In this document: in pieces, positions 1 through 10,984 of the stretch
Layout of the letters: every line of letters begins with the position of its first letter
Numbering within the stretch: position 1 is the stretch's first letter
Assembly (NCBI GenBank): GCA_035771165.1
Contig: JAWNZC010000327.1
Span: 310,001-374,000 of the forward strand
DNA length: 64,000 nt
Source: Paragorgia papillata
Taxonomy: Eukaryota; Cnidaria; Anthozoa; Scleralcyonacea; Coralliidae
Direction of reading: 5' to 3'
Made by a program: the position numbers and the translations under genes
The notes under the pieces: model-generated
What the model was told of the DNA's origin: nothing
Databases searched by the model: none
What the model saw: the letters and a program-made list of their open reading frames with translations, nothing else

Positions 1-625
1 CTAAATTATCGGGTTGATATTAATTTGTTGCCAAACAAAGAAACTCACTGTTAAATTCAAGCTTACAACACACATTTCGTAGGGGATTACCAGTAAAGAG
101 ACTTTTTATTTACATAAGCATTTGGAGTAGTAAAAAGCATGTTCTTTTTCAAAAACAACCAACTAAGTAATTTAGTTTCCCTGCCGAAGGTGTTTCAGTT
201 TCATTTTTGCATGAAATCAAAACCTTTTTCACGACAGCAACGCTAATATAAACAACCGACCCACCTTTTGACTTCATAAAGTTACCTTTTAATCTTTTTT
301 GTTGATCTGCTTAACACATTTTTTTGCCTCTCGAGCAACGTTTATACAACATTTCGAAGCTGTTTTACCGCCGAACAGCTCAGCGGAGAAACTCTATGTG
401 AATGCATCATTACGCATGGCGGAAGTATTATTTGGACTATGCCGGAAGTTTGTCGTTTCAAACATTTCGCTGTTTTTTTGTCTCTTGTACAGTGCTTGGC
501 TATATAATATAAACAGTTATACCTTTCGCTCTCGTCGTATACGAACTAATAGCCAACTCGGCGAAGCGCCTCGTTGGCTATGAGCTCATATACGACTCGA
601 GGCTCATGGTATAACTGTTAAATAC
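1..625. repeat. Interspersed element, copy 1 (cut by window edge)
   Basis: This stretch is nearly the same as 60736..61370, in the same orientation, with scattered substitutions and small indels. It ends in a hairpin (about 511..621) whose arms read outward from AACAGTTATACC. The copy near 60.5 kb shows that the element continues further left, so only its right part is inside the window here. No open protein stands out, and it behaves like a non-autonomous DNA element. Confidence 0.8.
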
Positions 626-1125
626 CTCGCAGGTGAATAGTGCTTTTCAAGCAATCTGATTGGTTCCTCTAGCTCGGGATATCCTGCACTATTCACCTGC
701 GGGCAAAACAAAATGGCGGCCACTTTTGCTTTGTTTACCGAAGCAGGAGATTTTGTTGATAAACAAGGCTGATGTTGTAGAATAACGAGAAAAGTCAACA
801 AAATTAAGTAGAAGAGTGTCCACAGGTATGTTTCTTTACAATTTTCTAGCCATTAATATATTCAAAAGTTGTAAAAACTGTTTTGTCGACAAATATCGAG
901 TACGCCAAGTGCTAGCCAAGTGCCCAAGTTGCCAGCGGCCGTGTCTTGTATAAAATACCGAAAAATATAAGAATGTTAAACTTGTTATTTCATTTATGAA
1001 GTATATGCTAAAACAATTATTCACCTCAGTGTCGGTGAATAGTGTGGATATTCACCTCGCCCAAGCGGCTCGGTGAATATCCAGCACTATTCACCTCCAC
1101 TTCGGTGAATAATTGTTAATTATAA
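626..1125. repeat. Foldback element with GGTGAATAGTG arms
   Basis: The left arm (about 632..703) and right arm (about 1019..1118) carry repeated, inverted copies of GGTGAATAGTG/CACTATTCACC. The left side has the phrase AATCTGATTGGTTCC, which also occurs in the element at 60.5 kb, so the two are probably related. It carries a YY1-like AAATGGCGGC site. No coding potential was seen. Confidence 0.6.
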
Positions 1126-2034
1126 TTAAATCTGAATTTTCTGTATTTCTTGTAATCACTGACCTATAACTGAACTGCGGGTGCTGCCCAATGTCCCCAT
1201 TTTCATTTTCAAAATGGCGGCATTTATGGGTCCTTTTGCTAATGTAGCGACAACAGTTAATACAAAGCGATTTTCTTACTTTAACTCGTTCCTGTGCGAG
1301 GGCTTCCCCAGAGAGGTGAATAAAATCGTCTGGCGTTTGGCCAGAACAAAATTCTATAGAGTAAAGACCAATAAATTCGGACAGGAAAGAGTTAATGCAT
1401 GCACGGTTGGTCATTGTTAATTTCTTGGACGACTCAAGGGGCCTACTAAAATTATTTGTCTGACCAAATAGGAATATCAGTAGAACATGATCTCGGTGGG
1501 TTTTCCCTGTATATTATTTATGTTTGATTTTGGTATGAAGACATTCCCACCTTGGAGACTGGCGAGAGTAACGCCGACAACTACAAATTCATCGTATTTC
1601 TGTCCATTTTACTAAAACAATTTTAAAAGTTAGCAGAAAATATTATTTTTAGTGCTTATAGCCTCTGAAATATAAAAAAAATAGTAATTTAATATTGTAA
1701 AGGACGCAGGTTTGAGTATATATTTATTGCTATATTTAGCATTAACAACAAGGTTGAAACTAACGTACAACACAGTTCAAACTGAACTGACGAATGCAAC
1801 TCAAAACGTCCGTTTTGCTGCTCGTCATTTTAATCTGTTTAAATAGTTAAAATACAATTACTACACTATTCCCTCTTAAAAGATGAGGGTTACTATACAC
1901 ATTAAGATTAAGCAGCATAAATGCTGTATACGCGGTTACTATACGCAAATTAATAAAACAGCATAAACGCTGCATACTAGTAACATCATTTATTTTACGT
2001 CGATAAATGTTCTAACAAAAATGTCATTCCTATA
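1126..2034. other. No gene recognised
   Basis: AT-rich DNA. The open frames at 1091..1420 lie on opposite strands, overlap each other and resemble no known protein. The part from 1690 on might be the flank or a terminal repeat of the gag remnant that follows, but no matching second terminal repeat was found. Confidence 0.4.
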
Positions 2035-2625
2035 CTGGTTTCCTTCTTGTCCTCTCAAGTCTTCCTCTATTATTCTGTCCTCCTTGTCCTCTCGGATCTT
2101 CCAGTAGTAGCTCTTCTGGCTCTGGATTATTCTCTCCTGGTTCTGGGCTACTTCTAACTGCATGACTGGGCCGTTACTCTACTGCTTCTTGGCTACTACT
2201 TTCCACTGTGCCTGGGTTGCTTAGTCTCTCCAGTTTTAGAGCGAGTTTCACAGCATCGTCGAAGGATTTTGGGTCAACTTGGTTCACACCTACGCGTAAC
2301 TCTCGTGTATCCAATGCTTTGATGAATTGATCCACCATTTCTTCCTAGACAAAACCTGGAATCCTTTTCGCTGTACGCTAACGCAGCCAGTTGCCTTAGA
2401 TTGGTAGCAAGGTCGATCATTGTTTCGCCTTTCAGTCGTCGTCTGGAGCTGAATGTCAGCTTGTGAATCTTCCTCTGCTGTTCAGGCTGAATACGAGACT
2501 GAAGCGCCTTCTCTAATTCTTCGAAGTTAGCTTTCTCCTCGTTGTTTAATGAGAAATAGATTTGTTGTTGCTCGTCCCCTCAGCGCCACGGCTAATTGTT
2601 GGCAACGCTGAGCATCATGCCATGC
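2035..2625 (-). pseudogene. LTR-retrotransposon gag remnant
   Basis: Read on the - strand, the stretch from about 2625 down to 2170 gives a gag-like protein in at least three frames. An N-terminal part contains AWHDAQRCQQLAVAL, a middle part runs through LKGETMIDLATNLRQLA, and after a frame change near 2345 comes VDQFIKALDTREL and then a DPKSFDDAVKLALKLERL segment. This is the capsid-like alpha-helical pattern of Ty3/Gypsy-type gag. Stops and frame changes make it non-functional. Downstream on the - strand (2160..2035) the sequence stays purine-rich and may be the linker before a missing zinc knuckle. No protease, RT or integrase follows. Assignment to the gag class is by motif memory only. 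Confidence 0.65.
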
Positions 2626-4639
2626 ATTTGTTTATGTAATAATGTAATTTATGTAATCATATAATCGAGGCTGGTAGGGCCACCAAATTCAAAATAGATT
2701 TAAAATGGCTTCGACTAAATCATCACAGTCTGTGATATATTGTCCGTGTTTCTTAATTAAGCGAAGAAGATATACCTGGCTGTGGATTAAATGGAAGAAA
2801 CCAGGCACAACTAAAAAATGCGGTGTTAAAGTTCTTGCTCAAGTGCCGTGGAGACTTGAAAGGCTCTTCTTGTGAAAAGGTTTGTATCCCATTTTATTTT
2901 TAGTAGTATTACTAAAAATATAGTAATGCGAACGCCAATTATAGTTGCTTACTTGTTTCGTTAATTTATAGGGTTGAGGAATATATAGAACTAAAGATGT
3001 ACGATAGTACCATATTGTACGATATTGGTGATATTACTACACCATTTCGTTTCGATAAGTTTGCAGTTTAGTTTGCATTTCGATTGGTGGCATTTATAAC
3101 TCTATAGTTCCATTGGTAAAGCAGCAGTTCGAATTCCCAGAGGTGCAAGTTCAAATCATGTTTTGACAGCTCATTTTCCGACTTAACTCATGACTGGCTT
3201 CGCCGTTCGCAGTGTAGGATAATTCATTCAGTTTTCGCTTCATGTTATCTTGCAGCTTTGTCGAAGGTAAAACCAGTACCTACCAGCCTCGATTTCATGA
3301 TGTTAATGCCGTCGCCCCAGTACTCTGGCGGGGTACTGCATATAAGGTCTATTGCGATACCCTGACGAGTAGTCGCCGCGGTTGGCTCGTTATGTATATA
3401 TAGCTTTATATTCTGGATGCCACTTTTTTGTAAGCCGCGAACACAGAAACGTGGGCTCTGGGAACGATAATACAAGCGATGTTTTTGGCGTCAAGGATTT
3501 TGGTGGATTTTTGACGACATTATGTTTGTGAAGAAAAAGTATTGAGCCGATTCCGCGGGTAGATACAATTGTGGTGCCATGGCCAGATATCGAGGACAAC
3601 ATGGCGGCAAAGCATGCGCACTGAATCCCTTTTTAATTAATTCAATATGGCGTCCTTCAATAGATTTCTTAAGGAGATATAAAGAACAATCATTTTCGGT
3701 TATTTATTATTGTAAATTCCGACATGCGAACGTCCAAAACTTCACCAAATTGAACAATCGTTCAGCACTACAATTTCTATTAAGTTTGGAGCGTCCTAAA
3801 TATTCCCGAGCCCCTCACAAGAATACCTCTTATTCGCTGTTTAAAGTCTATTAATCTGCTATATCACTTATTTTGGAGCTCCAATTTTGGCTGCTTCTGT
3901 GTTGTTTGTCCACGATGCGAACGTCTGAATTTGCTTGGGATGAACGTTACTTTGTTTTGCGGAGTTGTTCGTTCCACTTTTTCGTTGTTTAATAGGTTCC
4001 CAAAGACCTTAAAATGTACGATTTATTGCAGCCGAGTCGTTGTAATTTAATCCATCAAGCGCCGAGATAAATACTGAACTCGGCGTGAAGAAGCAATGCA
4101 TTCCCCGATAATTTCGGGTTCTTGTCCGCCATTTCTTATGGAGATGTTGCTAGGTTGCCAGGGTCTTAACCGCTGTTATTATTATTAAATATGACTGTGG
4201 ATTAGGAAATAATAACCGAAATTTATGCGGCAATTTTTGTGAGTATGAGGGTACAGGCCTGTCTAACGATTAAAACCTTTTGTAATTTGATATTTGGGTA
4301 AGAAATGGGTCAATAAGACATTTTAAAACGAATAACTCTACTTTAATTTATTGCTATAGACTTCTGTTTATAGCCGAAATGATCGATATTTAGCCCATCA
4401 GAATTTTCAAATTAATATTCCATCTAAATATGAGCCCACAGGCCACGGAGTGTCCTGGATTTTCTAGCCATGCCGGACGTGCTAGACGGACTAGCTCGTC
4501 AGTTAGCTTTTATAAAGTTTTTGCTTGTAAGTTTGCAGAGTTGATAGCCACAGCCCTCACAAACGTCGTGGGCTCTGGCATTGTCGCATTGAGAAAGGAA
4601 ACGATGTTTTTGACGCGAGGGATTTTGGCGGATTTTTAG
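2626..4639. other. No gene recognised; short internal duplication
   Basis: Repeat-like DNA with only short unconvincing open frames. A segment around 3440..3520 (GTGGGCTCTGG, then GATTTTGG and GGATTTTT) recurs at about 4565..4640, so part of this stretch is a decayed duplication. An ATGGCGGC site lies at 3600. Confidence 0.4.
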
Positions 4640-6470
4640 CTGAAAGTGTGAAACAACTCGAATATTGTCTTTATAAGAGAAAGGGATTAAAATAAACAAA
4701 ACTTACTACAGAAATACACTTCAAACTACTACCCAAAAACTATTACAACAAAAACCATTGCTCTTTAGAATTTTAAGAAGTCGCTATTTACAGCAGTTTC
4801 TGGTGATTCGCGCCCAGCGGATGCAAAAGTTCTTTGCACCGATAGTTTTTGACATAAAAGGGTGATTAGCGAATCATGCAAAACCAACGAGACCACCGAT
4901 GTCGAAGAAGATCGAGCCCATTTTAAACAAATATTAGTGAGATCTGAATATATATATCACATAATGATATACTAAATATCGAATTGAAACGTGACACGTG
5001 TGATTTGGTAACCACTTCTTTATGTCAGAAACAACAAAAACTATTGGCGCCAAGAACGGTTAACAGATAACAGATAACAGGGTTAACAGATTCTGGAGTT
5101 ACACAACTTCCAGAGTTAACAGCTTACATGCATGTTGACGTAGAATTGAAAAGTTTTCAACCTTCATCTCTGAGTAAAAAATTTTCTTCAAAACAGCAGG
5201 AATATTGGCTTTCGCGACATTTCCCAATAGAGTAATTTCAGTTTTAAGATTTGGCTCGGTAAGCTTTTGATAATTATAGTTTTCCTTTTGATAATTATAT
5301 AGTTTTCTAACGATGACATCTTGGGGTGAAGCAATAACAACAGATGGTTACAGAAAAAGATGGAAATGTTTTGTCAAAACTGAAATGATTTTTGCACAAT
5401 CGGGTCAATAACCTTTTTTATCAAAACATTTTTATTATTTGCATCGCTAAAAAGCAAACGAAAGATTAATATTTTCGGTCTTTACATGCAATTTTGAAAG
5501 CATGTTTAAATTTACGAGCCTGTCAGGTTTATTATTTACGACAACATATCGCTTTCAAGTGCTTTCATAAACTTCACAAGATGTCAACTGATTTTTAGAG
5601 AAAGGACAGAAAAGACATTCAGTTTAACCGTAATGAACAGCCCTTGCTCGCCGTGAACAAGTTGTCAACAAGTTGTTCACTTATGGTTCGAACAACTTGT
5701 TCACGGATAAATCAACAGTCATGAACAAGTTGTTCCAACAGCACATTTTTATAGCCAACAACGTTGTTCGCACATGATACAACATGTTTTAACAGCATGA
5801 CGAAAAAATAACAACGATGAACAACAATGTTAACAACAATGGTGTACATGGTTGATTGTATCAACACGTTTTTCGGTTGTTACAACATGCGTGAACAACG
5901 GTTGTTGTTTCATCAAGCTGTAACAACTTGTTGAAACAATGATGAACAATGTTGTTCATTTATCAATGTTGTTCACATATGTTAACAAGTTGTTACAGCA
6001 TTGTTCAGGCAACAATGCTGCAACAACTTGCGAGATTTTTACGCGTGTATATGCCGGATATCTTAATATTATATCGTATATTGTTAAACATGCAACTTAA
6101 CAGTGCGTGTTTTAGATTCGCTATAATATTTGAAATAGTTAGAAATGTTGAATAAAGACTCAGATATATTTTAAAAAGTCTATCTCATGTTTACTGCCAC
6201 TTTCTAATAGGAATTGCATGTTTTAAATTATCGTCAACTAAAGCTTTGGTGTCATTTTTCTCTGCTAAAGATGGTTTACTATTCGCGTGAAAAATCGTTG
6301 ACGCCAAGACACTTAAATTAACAGATTGTAGAGTGATGCAACAGCTTGTGAAAGTTTGGAAATATATAATCCTTTCTTTTCTAAACAGATCTGTTTAGAA
6401 GTGCAGAGCAAACTCTCTTCGCTGTTGAATCACTGTGTTACACGCTCGCGTGTCCATCACGAAAGCATGT
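4640..6470 (+). repeat. Duplicated block, copy A
   Basis: The order of marker phrases here recurs in copy B (7364..13345) in the same orientation: AACT(C)GAATATTGTC, GAATTGAAAAGTTTTCAACC, CAATAACAACAGATGGTTAC, TTTACGAGCC, ACATTCAGTTTAACCG, TTAGAAATGTTG and TTTTTCTCTGCTAAA. Copy A is compact except for an insertion at 5641..6046. No reading frame is conserved between the copies, so it is probably non-coding. Confidence 0.75.
5641..6046. repeat. GTTGTTCA-palindrome element, copy 1
   Basis: Densely packed self-complementary units of the type TGAACAAGTTGTTCA. The whole stretch is repeated almost base for base at 36531..36943. Comparison with copy B of the surrounding block shows it was inserted into copy A. 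Confidence 0.8.
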
Positions 6471-6545
6471 TTTGCATCACGAAAAACGGCTGATATTAGT
6501 TTAATTTGTTAGTTACAATTGAGAAGTCGGATTTATATAATTATA

Positions 6546-7043
6546 GGGGGTATTTATATGGAGGATTCGGAGGGCTGGCCTCTTTGCCGAGATCCCGCCT
6601 CTCAGCGTAATTCCATGAAAAAATTTGTATGCGTTTACTTTACATGACAAGAGGGCCAGCCCTCCTACGTGAGATACTCGCTTTTGACAACCCGGGATCT
6701 CGCCTATAGGAGGGCTGGAAATTTCCCATGTAAACGCACTGAAGAGGGCTGGCCCATTTAGGAGGGCTGGCAAATCGAAGCTCAGTATACACGGTAAAGT
6801 TTGCCTTTACTAATATTTTTTGGTCAACTTTTTATTTTACAAGTTGTGTTTGTTCATGTGTTTGTTATAAATTCAAATCGTGTGTTGCGAAAAACATGAT
6901 TTCAGGCTTCGTGGGAAAGTTGCACAAGTCAGTAAACAAGCCAAGGCGAGGTAAATTCCAGCCCTCTTACTAGGGCTAGCCCAACCGAACAAGTTCATGT
7001 GAACGCGAGGTGGAATCCAGCCCTCCTCCATATAAACCCCCCT
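6546..7043. repeat. TIR element rich in GAGGGCTGGC
   Basis: The left end GGTATTTATATGGAGG... is mirrored by ...CCTCCATATAAACC at the right end. GAGGGCTGG recurs in direct and inverted orientation throughout (about 6570, 6650, 6715, 6745, 6760, 6960, 7018). It looks like a non-autonomous DNA element; no transposase was seen. Confidence 0.65.
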
Positions 7044-7363
7044 TAGGCGTTTATTTCGTATCATAAAAAAAGGTTTGAAGAGCGGTTATTCGGAGGGGCG
7101 TTACTTTTGAGACATATCGTATATAATGTCTTACGATGACACAATATAAATTAGTTTACTGTTAACCCTGACGGATGAAGCTATACTAGAAAAGACTGAA
7201 AAGGAGAGAGAATTGTTGCTTTCAATTACTTGGAAAACCACACTGTCCTAAGAGAATTTCACCATGATTTCTACTATATAGATCAAAGGTAAAAATCATG
7301 TTTTGTTAACTGTTAAGTGATGCATGCAGGAAGTGGAGGTTCGTATGTACTACTAAAAAACCT
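7044..7363. other. No gene recognised
   Basis: AT-rich spacer between the GAGGGCTGG element and copy B of the duplicated block. Nothing supported. Confidence 0.4.
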
Positions 7364-8554
7364 TAAACAACTGAATATTGTCATTTTTATAAGAGAAACG
7401 GATTGAAATATACAAAACAAACCCTATAAACTGCTACAAATATCAAATTAAGAAATGCAAAACCTAAAACTATTTCACAAAAATGTTACAACAAAAACCA
7501 TCGTTCTCTCGAATTTTAGGAAGTCGCTACATTTAACCGGCTTGCTACATTAATACACGTACTAAACAACAACGTTCAACACAGGCGGCTCACGAACATT
7601 GAAACAGTATATTCAACACAGTTCGGAACGTTACAATTAAACCCACCATCATGTTGCTTTTGATTGCTGTGTCCATATTTAACGTTTACATCGTATATAT
7701 CGTCGTGTTTTTTAGCGATTTCTTGGCGGCATCCAACTCCTAATGCATGGGGAAACGGCTGAGTAATTGCAGATATATATACCTGTTTTAGGCTCGCAAT
7801 AATGAGAAGCTGCTTCGGTCTATATAGAGAGCAAAGTTAATTTATATTAAGAGATTTAGCCTTTGAAAGAGTTTTCTTTTCTATTCTTTGTACGTTTGCT
7901 CTTGCAAAAGGCGTCTGATCAAAAAGCAGAATTGAAAAGTTTTCAACCTTTCCTCCATCTTTGACTAAAAAAACTTAAAACTATTCGCTATGCAGTTTCT
8001 TCAAAACAGCGGGAATTTTGACTTTCGCGACATTCCCAATAGAGTAATTTTCAGTTTCCAGCTTTGGCTGAGTAAGATTTTAATAATTATAGTTTTCCTA
8101 ACAGTGAGTTCCCCTCAGGGCATGCAGTTATGGGGTTGAAGCAATAACAACAGATGGTTACAGAAAAAGATAGAATTTTTTTTGTCAAAACTGAAATGAT
8201 TTTTGCACAAATCGGGCCAATAACCTTTCTTATCAAAACATTTTTATTATTTGCAATTTTTCATCGGCTAAAAAACAAACTAAAGATTAATATTTTCGGT
8301 CTTTTACAAGCATGTGTTTTTCGGCAGTGATTTATGGTGACAGGTCGACGATTTCAGTAACAAAAACACTATTTGTAAAGAGAACCAATGCAAAAATATT
8401 GCCAGATATATTTATACTTTTTACTCTTCAGTTCAAGAAACATATTTACATACTCCATATTCATCTTAACCTTTAGAAAAGTCAGACAAAAACTACAACA
8501 ATCTTTTTTAGGTTTTAATCATGCATTGTACAGTGGTCCGCTGCTTAAGATAAA

Positions 8555-8835
<281 letters not shown>

Positions 8836-9156
8836 ATAGTTAAGGTAGTCGTTTACAATAGACCATGCACAGAGTGCTCGACTTAAAGTCAAAAGGGAAC
8901 CGTTCAGTGTAAATTGGTCTATTTTAAAAACGCGCAACCCCTCACACAAGTGGAGCAAGCCGCTGTAATCTGTGCCTATGAAGAAAAGCTGCTTATTCTG
9001 AAAGCTAACAAGGCGAACTTGCTCAACAAACGATCGGAGCTAAATTTCAAAGTGCTGGCATGAAAATAAATTTTATTGCTTATGAACGTCCGCCGCTCTA
9101 GGAACAGAGATGCACATCCGGGAACAATCTCTCGAACTCATCCCACGCAATTTCGG

Positions 9157-9263
9157 GTAATAATTCCATGTCCTAAAGAACCCAGGTACTTCATGAAAGC
9201 CTGACCCCAACACACACCCTAATCCTAACCAATAAATTCGTGAATATAGGACATGGATTTATA
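9157..9263. repeat. Half copy of the CCATGTCCTA foldback
   Basis: Matches the left arm of the palindrome at 29522..29758, from GGTAATAATTCCATGTCC through the CCCTAATCCTAACC core to GGACATGGATT. The second arm is absent. Confidence 0.85.
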
Positions 9264-9351
9264 ACCCAATTTCGCGCCTGCGGTGATGTCACGTGTGCCG
9301 CGATCTCACGCGTGCCACGCAATATAAACAAACTAAAGTGAAACTTTTTCA

Positions 9352-9394
9352 GTTGCCTGATGATCGCTTAACGCGTGAAACTCGGAGTAGCAAC
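9352..9394 (+). ncRNA. Hammerhead ribozyme (type I), Penelope-associated
   Basis: Stem I is GUUGC (9352..9356) with GCAAC (9390..9394). The core CUGAUGA is at 9357..9363. Stem II is CGC with GCG around loop UUAAC, closed at its base by a U-U opposition, which is a departure from the consensus. GAA is at 9377..9379. Stem III is ACUC (9380..9383) with GAGU (9385..9388) across a one-base loop. The predicted cut is after A9389. The short stem III is typical of retroelement hammerheads, which often work as dimers. Confidence 0.75.
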
Positions 9395-9470
9395 GTTCAT
9401 TTTATTAAATAATATATATATATAGTATAGTATAGTTTAGTTTAAGTGGGCTTATCTCAAAATGTTGAGT

Positions 9471-9511
9471 GTCGCAACTGTCAGTTTCACGCGGGGCGAT
9501 CTTCAGGCGAC
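9471..9511 (-). ncRNA. Hammerhead ribozyme at 3' end of element 1
   Basis: On the - strand: stem I GUCGC/GCGAC, core CUGAAGA (position 7 of the core may be any base), stem II CGC-CCC-GCG, then GAA, stem III ACUG-A-CAGU, and the cut after U opposite 9476. It lies downstream of the element's coding part in the same orientation, where the terminal repeat of a Penelope-like element is expected. Confidence 0.75.
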
Positions 9512-9539
9512 TGACTATAGTTTTGATTCGTGGGCCGCT

Positions 9540-9690
9540 TAAATGGTTTTGGTCAGAAGGGGCGTGTGGGCGGTGAAACGATGAATACATCCCTCAAATG
9601 GTTTTCGTCGAAAGGTGGGCGTGTGGGTGGTGAAACAATGAATGCATCCCTCAAATGGTTTTCGTCGAAAGGTGGGCGTGTGGGCAGTGG
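9540..9690. repeat. Tandem repeat, about 57 bp x 2.7
   Basis: Three units of AAATGGTTTTGGTCAGAAG-like sequence (starts near 9541, 9596 and 9653) within the 3' tail of Penelope-like element 1. On the - strand the units stay open and would give a repeated PTRPPFDENHLRD tail. Confidence 0.85.
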
Positions 9691-10610
9691 ATTCCTCAAA
9701 CTCCTTTCCTTGTTTTGATTGTTGTTTAGATTGTTGATATTAAATTTATATTTATGCCTGCATGTCGAAATGATTTCTGATCTTTTATTGAGTAAAAAGT
9801 GTTTGTCTGCTTTCATGATACAAAGTTTCTCTTCCAAACATAAATTGAATCTGCCTGGTCCTCCTGAGTATAGGAAGCCGCGCGTTTTAAGATAGACCAG
9901 GTAATGTTGAAATTTTGTTTCTTTTCTTTTAAATCCCAGATGTGTTTCGAAAGTTCGGTTTCGTTTGAATATTTCTTTGTTTTGGAAAGATTTAGTGTGA
10001 TTTCTTGAAATTGTTTGCTGTCATGCCAATGTAGTGTTTGGTGCTATTTATATCGCTTGTGGAAACAGTTGCTTTGTATACTATGCTATTTGTCAGGCAC
10101 TGTCCATGAAGTGGGCACTTGCTTTTATCCCTGCAGTTGCAACTGGCTGTGTTTTCATTTTGCACCCGATTTTTTTTAAGTATGTGTGCGTTGTGCTTCA
10201 TGATTGTGGACTTGGCGTTGTTCATGCAACTGTAACTGACTTTCACTGTATTTCTGTTGAAAATTTTATGGAGTTTGTTTTCTGGTGGGAAATGTTTGTC
10301 GATTAGGTTAAGAAAGCTGCGTCCTATGTTTGATCTTACGTTTTTGTTGTATGGTGGAGAGCCAAATGATATTGCGATGTCGGTTTTTGCGTGGTTGTTG
10401 TGAGTTTTGCTGTGTGTAATTTAATTCCTGATTGAAATTACTGTGTTTTAATGCATTTTGGTAAATTGGTGCGGATTCCTTAAATGTTGTGTTGTTCGCC
10501 GATGAGAGAAAAGAAATGCGTTTGGCGATTGATGTTGGTAGCTGTTTTAAAATGCTAGGTGGGTGGTTTGATTGCTTGTTTACATACAATGTAACATACA
10601 ATGTAAGTCA

Positions 10611-10651
10611 GTCGCCTGAAGATCGCCCCGCGTGAAACTGACAGTTGCGAC
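10611..10651 (+). ncRNA. Hammerhead ribozyme, inverted copy at 5' side of element 1
   Basis: Identical in sequence to the - strand hammerhead at 9471..9511 but on the + strand: stem I 10611..10615 with 10647..10651, core 10616..10622, GAA 10634..10636, cut after U10646. It faces away from the element body and begins a few bases beyond the truncated RT. Confidence 0.75.
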
Positions 10652-10757
10652 ACTCAACATTTTGAGGTAAGCCCACTTAAACTATACTATATTCGCTCTA
10701 CCTTTATGGTATTGAGCACTTTCCGACATTCCGTGAACAAAATCACACGTGCTCGTT

Positions 10758-10794
<37 letters not shown>

Positions 10795-10984
10795 TATTCG
10801 CGGATGTATGTTGTTTATAAATTTACGAGCCGATCAGCTTTATAATTTACGACAACATCGATAACTGATTTTTATAGCAACGACAGAAAATACATTCAGT
10901 TTAACCGCAGTGAAGAGCCCATGTCATTTTGTTTATTTAGGCTCTGTTCAAATTATAACCGGATAGCTTAATATTATATATATA

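Larger units (their letters stand above)
8930..9402 (+). mobile_element. Penelope-like element 3: 3' end only
   Basis: At 8965..9055 the + strand encodes the C-terminal signature of Penelope-like proteins ([18 protein letters not shown], then KRSEL), here ending in a stop. It is followed by an untranslated tail and a hammerhead ribozyme at 9352..9394. The tail is interrupted at 9157..9263 by half of a foldback element that is present complete at 29522..29758. Everything upstream (RT and most of the GIY-YIG domain) is missing. Confidence 0.7.
9425..10692 (-). mobile_element. Penelope-like element 1 (5'-truncated)
   Basis: On the - strand the pieces run: RT-thumb and linker region 10601..10308 (contains [17 protein letters not shown]); the Cys-rich start of the GIY-YIG domain 10246..9992 (SCNCRDKSKCPLHGQC, then KHYIGMTANNF); the remainder with ELSKHIWDLK near 9920; and the C-terminal CIMKADKHFLLNKRSE segment near 9810. 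Penelope-like elements encode an RT plus a GIY-YIG endonuclease. Here the RT catalytic half is missing and frames are broken, so the copy is dead. The ends are about 90-bp inverted repeats (9425..9516 and 10608..10692), each holding a hammerhead. Confidence 0.8.
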
